Of a stretch of DNA of 6,632 nucleotides, positions 1 to 4,323 are shown piece after piece. The first letter of the stretch is position 1, and every line of letters begins with the position of its first letter. This DNA comes from Candidatus Colimorpha enterica. Lineage in GTDB: Bacteria > Bacillota > Clostridia > Oscillospirales > CAG-272. Both the position numbers and the translations under genes were made by a program. The stretch is taken from positions 1 through 6,632 of the forward strand of contig FR891100.1 of assembly GCA_000433515.1 (NCBI GenBank), written 5' to 3'. The notes under the pieces were generated by a model. That model saw only the letters and a list, made by a program, of their open reading frames with translations. It searched no databases and was not told the DNA's origin.

Positions 1-149
1 CCTGTCCGCGTTGTGCGGCCTGTACTGATCCTTCCCCCGCTCCCGCAAAAAAGAAAAGAACAATCACCCCACACATCACCTACAATCAACCCACATCCCG
101 ACAAATGAAATGTATCTTTTTTTTAAACACCATAAAATCCGGGGAGAAA
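1..149. other. Non-coding leader upstream of the phosphofructokinase promoter
   Basis: I see no supportable gene here. Two forward frames are open (one from position 1 to a stop at 106-108, one from 3 to 237-239), but their translations are low-complexity, resemble no family I know, and the second runs through the promoter and ribosome binding site of the next gene. Positions 51-100 are strongly C/A-biased. A small CCGC/GCGG hairpin with a 5-base loop lies at 6-18, and a run of eight T at 117-124 follows no stable stem, so I do not call a terminator. The motif CCGACAAAT at 98-106 recurs twice in the intergenic region at 4092-4120. Confidence 0.5.
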
Positions 150-152
150 TTG

Positions 153-181
153 TTGATTTTTTTTCGAAAAAGTATTATGAT
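153..181 (+). promoter_or_regulatory. Sigma-A type promoter of the phosphofructokinase gene
   Basis: The -35 box TTGATT (153-158) and -10 box TATGAT (176-181) are separated by exactly 17 bases, and the -10 box matches the consensus at five of six positions. An overlapping pair, TTGTTG (150-155) and TATTAT (173-178), has the same spacing, so the exact start may wobble by three bases. The surroundings are very AT-rich. The spacer contains the palindrome TTTTTCGAAAAA (160-171). The predicted transcript start near 188 gives a leader of about 47 bases. Confidence 0.7.
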
Positions 182-235
182 AGCTTATGTTGGCAACAAT
201 AAAAGTATGCGAGGCAAAAAAAGGAGAAGACATAT

Positions 236-1330
236 ATGACCAAGCAATTCAGAAAAATAGGAATACTGACCTCCGGAGGAGACGCACCGGGCATGAATGC
301 CTGCGTCCGCGCCGTTACGAGGTACGCGATAAAGTGCGGTATTGAGGTTTACGGAATATACGAGGGCTACAAGGGTCTCATCGAGGGCAACATAAAGAAG
401 TTCGCTCCCCACGATGTGGCAAACATAATCGAAAAGGGCGGAACGATCCTTTATTCCGCACGGTGCCCCGAATTCAAGGAAGAGCCGGGAATACTCAAGG
501 CGGTCGGCGTCTGCCGTGAGTTCGGCATCGACGGGATCGTTGCCATCGGAGGCGACGGCACCTTCAGAGGCGCATCGGATCTCTGCCGCTACGGGATTTC
601 CTGCATCGGCATTCCCGGCTCGATCGACAATGACATAACCTGCACCGACAACTCGATAGGCTTCGACACCGCAATGAACACCGTTGTCGAGGCGGTGGAC
701 AGACTCCGCGACACCTGCGAGTCCCACGCCCGCTGCAACGTTGTCGAGGTCATGGGAAGGAACGCGGGATACATCGCGCTTGAGACCGGAATTGCAGTCG
801 GCGCGACCGCGGTCGTCATCAAGGAAGACCTGAATTACAGCGAGGAGGAGCTGCTGAACAAGATCCACGAGGGGCGCAAGGCCGGGAAGAGAAACTTCAT
901 CGTCATCGTTGCCGAGGGCGTTGAGAATTACTCCGAGAAGCTGGCAAAGACCATTCAGGAAAAGACCGGAGTCGAGACAAAATTCGCGCGGCTTGCCCAC
1001 ATCGTAAGGGGCGGATCGCCGTCGCTTGCCGACCGGCTTCTTGCCGCAAGAATGGGCGTTGCCGCCGTTGATATGCTCATGGAGGGCATGGAGAACGTCT
1101 TTGTCTGCGAAAGAGACGGCAAGATGGTCCCCGCCGACATTCAGGAGGCCATCGTCATGGACAGGATGTACAAGAGCACCTTCACTCCGTCCGTCAAATA
1201 CCCGGAGGAGGCTCTTAAGACTTATTCCCCAGAGAAGATAGAATACATGATGAACTTCTGCGTTATGCGTGAAAAGGAGATAAAAGAGCTTATCACCACC
1301 GCCGAGGACATCTCCAACTACTCGGTCTGA
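236..1330 (+). CDS. pfkA: ATP-dependent 6-phosphofructokinase
   Basis: This cytoplasmic enzyme phosphorylates fructose 6-phosphate to fructose 1,6-bisphosphate, the committed step of glycolysis. The 364-residue product has the family signatures in order: GGDAPGMNA (14-22), SARCPEF (74-80), GGDGT (105-109), PGSIDND (127-133, with D131 as the catalytic base by alignment to E. coli D127), MGR (173-175) and HIVRGGSP (255-262). Glycine at 108 and at 128 is the pattern of ATP users; pyrophosphate-dependent enzymes carry Asp and Lys there. It is about 45 residues longer than E. coli PfkA, mostly a C-terminal extension. By eye, K249 sits where E. coli has the phosphate-binding R243, and the effector-site R54 is not conserved, so ADP/PEP control may differ. 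The start is fixed by AAGGAG at 221-226, nine bases before the ATG. No terminator follows, so the next gene is probably co-transcribed. Confidence 0.96.
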   Translation: MTKQFRKIGILTSGGDAPGMNACVRAVTRYAIKCGIEVYGIYEGYKGLIEGNIKKFAPHDVANIIEKGGTILYSARCPEFKEEPGILKAVGVCREFGIDGIVAIGGDGTFRGASDLCRYGISCIGIPGSIDNDITCTDNSIGFDTAMNTVVEAVDRLRDTCESHARCNVVEVMGRNAGYIALETGIAVGATAVVIKEDLNYSEEELLNKIHEGRKAGKRNFIVIVAEGVENYSEKLAKTIQEKTGVETKFARLAHIVRGGSPSLADRLLAARMGVAAVDMLMEGMENVFVCERDGKMVPADIQEAIVMDRMYKSTFTPSVKYPEEALKTYSPEKIEYMMNFCVMREKEIKELITTAEDISNYSV

Positions 1331-1395
1331 GACGCGGACAGTCAGTAAAACGAAAAAAACGAAAATTCATTCCGACAACGAAAGGACACGTTACA

Positions 1396-2508
1396 ATGGC
1401 ACAGAACGGCAGCGGATACGGCAGAGATAACGAACCGATAAGAAGATACCGGCGCAGATCGCGTCCTTCCGGGGCGCAGAGCGGGATAATCATCCTGCTC
1501 TCGGCGCTTGTTCTTGTCGGGGTTGTGGTTTTTATAATGTCAGCCACCGGCACGGGGCTTTTCCGGGACCCGACAGCATCGACCGGCAAGCCCGGACAGA
1601 CCTCCGGCACAAAGGAAACCGTCCCCGGAACCGGGTCGGATGTACAGACGACCGAACCGCCGGTCACGACCGAACCGGACTCCGATCCCGGCGCTGTGAA
1701 GTACAGGTTTGTCGAGAAGGACTCCTCCGAATCCGGAGACGGTCTGCTGGTGCTTATCGATAAGGATCACATCTATAAATTCCCGAAGAATGTCACGCTC
1801 GGAAACATCTCCGACTCGATAAACCGGAAATTCTGCCAGCTCGGAACCGCGCACGTCTGGAAGCTCGCTGACGGCACCGAAAAGCGCGAGGAGCTTGCCC
1901 TCCGCCCGGAGGTTATCTCGGCACTCAATTCCATGATGGAGGCATACGTCGCCGCGACCGGCTTCGACAAGGCGATAATCACCGACGCATACCGCTCGTT
2001 CGATTTCCAGCAGGCGCTCAGCAGCAAAAGCTCCTCCGCCGCCGGACCGGGGTACAGCGACTATCATTCCGGAGCGACCTTCTATATAGAGGCGTACGTT
2101 GACGGCGGCATTTACAGCCTTTCAAGCCTCTCTCAGGCAAAATCTTCGTGGCTTAAGGAGCATATGGCAGAGTACGGGTTCATCGAAAGATCGCCCGCGG
2201 CAAAGAAGTCGGTGGTCGGCTACGCCATACCGTGGCAGCTCCGCTACGTCGGCGTTCCGCACGCGACGTATATGAAGGAAAACAACCTCTGTCTTGAGGA
2301 GTACCTGAATCTTCTTGCCGAAAAGCACACGTATTCCGGCGAACACCTTTCGGTGACGACACCCGGCGGCGTGTATGAGATATTCTGCGTCACCGCGACC
2401 GACGGAGGGATGATAAAGCTCCCGGTCCCGGAAAACCGTGAATATACCGTTTCCGGTGACAACATGAACGGCTTCATCGTGACGGTGAAGGTCTCCGACA
2501 CTCAGTAA
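1396..2508 (+). CDS. Membrane-anchored VanY-fold protein, probably a catalytically dead D-Ala-D-Ala carboxypeptidase
   Basis: The 370-residue product has a short basic cytoplasmic N-terminus (R16-R24), one membrane helix (about 30-50), a Gly/Pro/Thr linker (51-100) and an extracellular domain. Residues about 115-308 follow the VanY plan: LLVLIDKDH (117-125), DAYRSFDFQQ (197-206), PGYSDYHSG (218-226), WLKEHMAEYGFIERSP (252-267) and PWQLRYVGVPHA (279-290), then LEEYLNLL. The family needs SxHxxGxxxD and ExxH. Here these read S221-D-Y223-H-S-G226-A-T-F-Y230 and I278-P-W-Q281, so both His ligands, the Asp ligand and the catalytic Glu are replaced. The fold is likely retained for binding peptidoglycan or regulation rather than hydrolysis; that role is inference. 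A tail of about 60 residues (309-370) is unassigned. The start follows AAAGGA (1381-1386) at nine bases. The gene lies 65 bases after the phosphofructokinase gene and ends at a strong terminator. Confidence 0.85.
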   Translation: MAQNGSGYGRDNEPIRRYRRRSRPSGAQSGIIILLSALVLVGVVVFIMSATGTGLFRDPTASTGKPGQTSGTKETVPGTGSDVQTTEPPVTTEPDSDPGAVKYRFVEKDSSESGDGLLVLIDKDHIYKFPKNVTLGNISDSINRKFCQLGTAHVWKLADGTEKREELALRPEVISALNSMMEAYVAATGFDKAIITDAYRSFDFQQALSSKSSSAAGPGYSDYHSGATFYIEAYVDGGIYSLSSLSQAKSSWLKEHMAEYGFIERSPAAKKSVVGYAIPWQLRYVGVPHATYMKENNLCLEEYLNLLAEKHTYSGEHLSVTTPGGVYEIFCVTATDGGMIKLPVPENREYTVSGDNMNGFIVTVKVSDTQ

Positions 2509-2527
2509 AACCCTCAAAAAAACAGAT

Positions 2528-2563
2528 ATCCCGCATCGGCTTCTGCCGATGCGGGATGTTTTT
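2528..2563. terminator. Bidirectional intrinsic terminator between convergent genes
   Basis: A perfect 13-bp stem (2528-2540 paired with 2545-2557) has a TTCT loop and is followed by G and then T5 (2559-2563) on the plus strand. Seven A at 2516-2522 give a T-tract on the other strand, five bases past the stem. The hairpin starts 20 bases after the stop of the VanY-fold gene and lies 10 bases past the stop of the minus-strand lipoprotein gene, so it can end transcription from both sides. Confidence 0.93.
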
Positions 2564-2567
2564 AATT

Positions 2568-3991
2568 TCAGGTGTTTCCGTTCAGATGATAGATGGCATA
2601 GACCTTCGAGCCGGGTATTTCGGGATCCTTATAGGGGTCGGCGATGGCGGACAGCGTGTTGAATTCGACACCGCGCTTGTAGGTGCAGTGAACGACAAAG
2701 TCCTCTTCGCGGACTGTGCCGGCATATATGGCGACATGAGCAAAACGGTAATCGGTGCTTGAGAAGAGAACAAGGTCGCCGGGAGCAAGAAGCGAACGGT
2801 CGACGTCCTTTGCCGAGGTACCGATCTTTGTGACCTTTCCGCGGCCTTCAAGCGTTCTGAATGCCAGATCCCACGTCAGGACGGCGCGGTAGTGGTATCC
2901 GTTCTTTATATAGCCATTGAACGCGCTCTGCATCCACGACATATCGACACCCTCCACGTTCGGAAGGTAGTTCAGGTAGTAATAGGCGGTGAACGACGCG
3001 CAGATCAGCCCGCGACTGTTGAATCTTGCAAAATCCGGGAGCTTTCCCGTCGCAGAGCCGGGGGAGGCAATTGTTTCGATGCCCTCAAGTCCGGTGGCGC
3101 CGTCCTCGTCGTATGTCACCTTGGAACGGTACTTTTCGGAATGCTCGAACGCGCCGTAAACGCTGTAAAGGTCGCCTGCCGCGAGCTGTCCGTCGATGTC
3201 GTACCCGATACGTCTCATGGCGCGGATGACGGGGTTGTCGGTAAGCTCTGCGGGGAGGTTTTTGTCGAACACGATCTCCCGCGTCCCGCTGCAGACGGAG
3301 CAGGTGTATTTCTTCGTGCCCTCGCCGGTGTGGGGGTCAATTATCAGCCACTGACCTTCGTCCCATTTGTGGAAGAGGGGAAGCCCCTCGTCGCTCTCCT
3401 TGCACCAGATGCAGATGCGCGGCTTGTCGCAGGTCGCATCGGCATAATTGCATTTGACCTTTTTCAGGGTCATTTTCTCTGTTTTGCCGCAGACGGTGCA
3501 TTTTCTGGTCTTTGACCCGGTCCTGCGGCAGGTCGCCTCAACTGTCACCCAGTCTCCGAACTTATGTCCGGCGGCGGGAGTGTACTTTCTGTAACCCGCC
3601 CCGCAGGAGGTGCAGGTAAAGACGGTGTATCCCTTTGCCGTGCAGGTCGCCTCAACCGTCTTTCCATCGGCATAGCTGTGGACGTGCGGAGGGTCGGTTG
3701 TCACCGGCTCCGTCGTGACGGGTACTGTTGTCGCCGGGACGGTCGTTTGCGGCTCTGCCGTGTCCGGCACGGTTGTGTCGGGGAGAGGGGGCTCCGCACG
3801 GTTGTGTCGGGAAGAGGGGGCTCCGGCTCCGATGTTCCGGTTACGGAATCCGATGCCGCGGCGGTTGTCGTGCCGTCGGCAGTTCCGGTGCCGCCTGACG
3901 TATGCCCTTCGCGCGCAGTCTTTCCGGTCATGCATCCGGAAAGCATGAGCAGGGCAAGGAGTACTGTCAGTGTGCGTCTGGTTTTTTTCAT
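2568..3991 (-). CDS. Frameshifted lipoprotein with Cys-triad repeats and an NlpC/P60-like C-terminal domain
   Basis: Reading from 3991 gives a lipoprotein signal peptide: MKKTRR, a hydrophobic stretch and the lipobox LSGC (17-20). A Thr/Ser/Gly linker follows, ending in EPPLPDTTV. This frame stops at 3701-3703 after an out-of-frame Arg-rich tail. The neighbouring frame picks up at the same repeat and runs to 2568: a Pro/Thr linker, Cys-triad repeats (3270-3686), a linker of about 80 residues, and a C-terminal domain resembling NlpC/P60 cysteine peptidases. Its candidate triad is Cys (codon 3000-3002, in RGLICASF), His (2736-2738, in FAHVAIYAG) and His (2688-2690, in FVVHCTY). The usual Asp before the Cys is Ile. 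Dropping 29 bases gives 464 residues; adding one base gives 474. A start at 4007 would keep the second frame open but lacks a ribosome binding site and an export signal. Likely role: surface-anchored peptidoglycan or amide hydrolase, if expressed. Confidence 0.8.
3270..3686 (-). repeat. Four degenerate Cys-triad (C...CxxC) protein repeats
   Basis: Within the lipoprotein, units of about 35-40 residues follow the pattern H-x-aromatic ... VEATC ... G ... C-T-x-C-G. Units one and two are well kept (VEATC with TCTSCG, and VEATC with KCTVCG). Unit three is shortened (ATC with CIWC). Unit four (HKWDEGQW ... YTCSVC) has lost the first Cys. At the DNA level CAGGTCGCCTCAAC recurs at 3529-3542 and 3641-3654 or within a base or two of those positions. 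Such repeats are common in large secreted clostridial proteins. The CxxC pairs suggest a zinc-knuckle or disulfide-stabilised spacer; no specific ligand is known to me. Confidence 0.75.
3766..3824 (-). repeat. Near-perfect tandem repeat carrying the frameshift
   Basis: The 29 bases at 3767-3795 and 3796-3824 are identical except for G3783 versus A3812. Both begin GCACGGTTGTGTCGGG on the plus strand and end GGGGGCTCC. On the coding strand each copy encodes EPPLPDTTV. A 30-base unit including the G at 3766 would be ten whole codons, but the second copy has lost that base: the junction reads CTCCGCACGG where the other boundary reads GTCCGGCACGG. The one mismatch falls at a third codon position (CTT/CTC, both Leu), which favours an older in-frame 30-base repeat with a one-base loss. 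Confidence 0.9.
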
Positions 3992-3998
3992 TATTGTT

Positions 3999-4002
3999 CT
4001 CC
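3999..4002 (-). promoter_or_regulatory. Ribosome binding site that decides the lipoprotein start
   Basis: On the minus strand GGAG lies seven bases before the ATG at 3991, which begins a textbook lipoprotein signal peptide. The alternative ATG at 4007 lies upstream of this site and is preceded by CTGAATTCCCCAA, with no Shine-Dalgarno match. The start at 3991 is therefore the real one. Confidence 0.8.
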
Positions 4003-4074
4003 GTCATTTGGGGAATTCAGACCGGGAAGGCTCCGCCGCCGGGACGAAGCGGTCGATTATGCAATCACTCTATC

Positions 4075-4083
4075 ATTATACCA
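4075..4083 (-). promoter_or_regulatory. Extended -10 promoter element for the lipoprotein gene
   Basis: On the minus strand the sequence reads TGGTATAAT, a perfect TATAAT preceded by the TG of an extended -10 element. No good -35 box sits at 17 bases (TTTATT at 4103-4098 is the best), which fits an extended -10 promoter. The start would be near 4068, giving a leader of about 77 bases. Confidence 0.55.
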
Positions 4084-4091
4084 CCTTTTGC

Positions 4092-4120
4092 CCGACAAAT
4101 AAAAACAAAATCCGACAAAT
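4092..4120. repeat. Two direct CCGACAAAT motifs 20 bases apart
   Basis: CCGACAAAT occurs at 4092-4100 and 4112-4120, starting 20 bases apart, or about two helical turns. They sit just upstream of the minus-strand -10 element, where a regulator would bind. A third copy lies at 98-106 upstream of the phosphofructokinase promoter. In reverse it reads ATTTGTCGG, which partly resembles Spo0A boxes (TGTCGAA) but does not match the last bases. An operator role is a guess from placement and recurrence. Confidence 0.4.
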
Positions 4121-4283
4121 TTATTAACATACTATTAAAATCTTCGCTGCCCCGTTCCCCGGCACCGTCATTTTGCACAGAAACACCCCCGTCGGTTTGT
4201 GAAAGGTGACGATTTCGCGCCGATGGGGCTGAATTTACATCATGGCTATTGATTTTCCCCGTCAAAGCGTTTACAATCTATAT

Positions 4284-4289
4284 TATAAT
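4284..4289 (+). promoter_or_regulatory. Probable -10 box for the M23 peptidase gene
   Basis: A perfect TATAAT lies 35 bases before the start codon. The hexamer 17 bases upstream (GTCAAA, 4261-4266) is a poor -35 box, so the promoter may be weak or need an activator. The predicted leader is under 30 bases and holds the ribosome binding site. Confidence 0.5.
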
Positions 4290-4323
4290 GAGATTCCTGC
4301 CCTCTGCCGAAGGAGAAAAACCA

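Larger units (their letters stand above)
3992..4323. other. Divergent intergenic region between the lipoprotein and M23 peptidase genes
   Basis: These 332 bases separate two genes read outward. They hold the minus-strand ribosome binding site (3999-4002), a minus-strand extended -10 element (4075-4083), two copies of CCGACAAAT (4092-4100, 4112-4120), a very AT-rich stretch (4098-4140), a plus-strand -10 box (4284-4289) and the plus-strand ribosome binding site AAGGAG (4310-4315). The leader of the lipoprotein contains only a weak 5-bp long-range stem (4020-4024 with 4050-4054). I see nothing interpretable in about 4141-4240. A minus-strand open frame at 4065-4265 has no ribosome binding site and no recognisable product. 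Confidence 0.6.

Noticed and set aside
93..124. Possible terminator before the first promoter (T8 at 117-124)
   Set aside because: The only preceding stem I find is 3-4 weak base pairs, far below a working intrinsic terminator.
3..239. Stop-free forward frame across the leader, with a CPRCAAC start
   Set aside because: It runs through the promoter, the T-tracts and the ribosome binding site of the next gene, and its translation is low-complexity. It could only be real as the tail of an upstream gene, which nothing supports.
185..1000. 271-codon open frame on the minus strand opposite phosphofructokinase
   Set aside because: It lies wholly over a confidently identified gene, its product matches no family I know, and long antisense frames are expected opposite GC-rich codons.
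2892..3515. 207-codon plus-strand open frame opposite the lipoprotein gene
   Set aside because: The opposite strand encodes clear Cys repeats and an NlpC/P60-like domain. This frame has no recognisable motif and no good ribosome binding site.
3989..4007. Alternative start of the minus-strand gene at 4007
   Set aside because: It keeps the downstream frame open without a shift, but it has no Shine-Dalgarno sequence and gives an Arg/His-rich N-terminus without an export signal. The start at 3991 has both a ribosome binding site and a lipobox.
4173..4202. Possible hairpin (CACAGAAAC with GTTTGTG) in the divergent intergenic region
   Set aside because: The stem is about seven pairs with a bulge, has no T-tract, and matches no riboswitch or RNA family I recognise.
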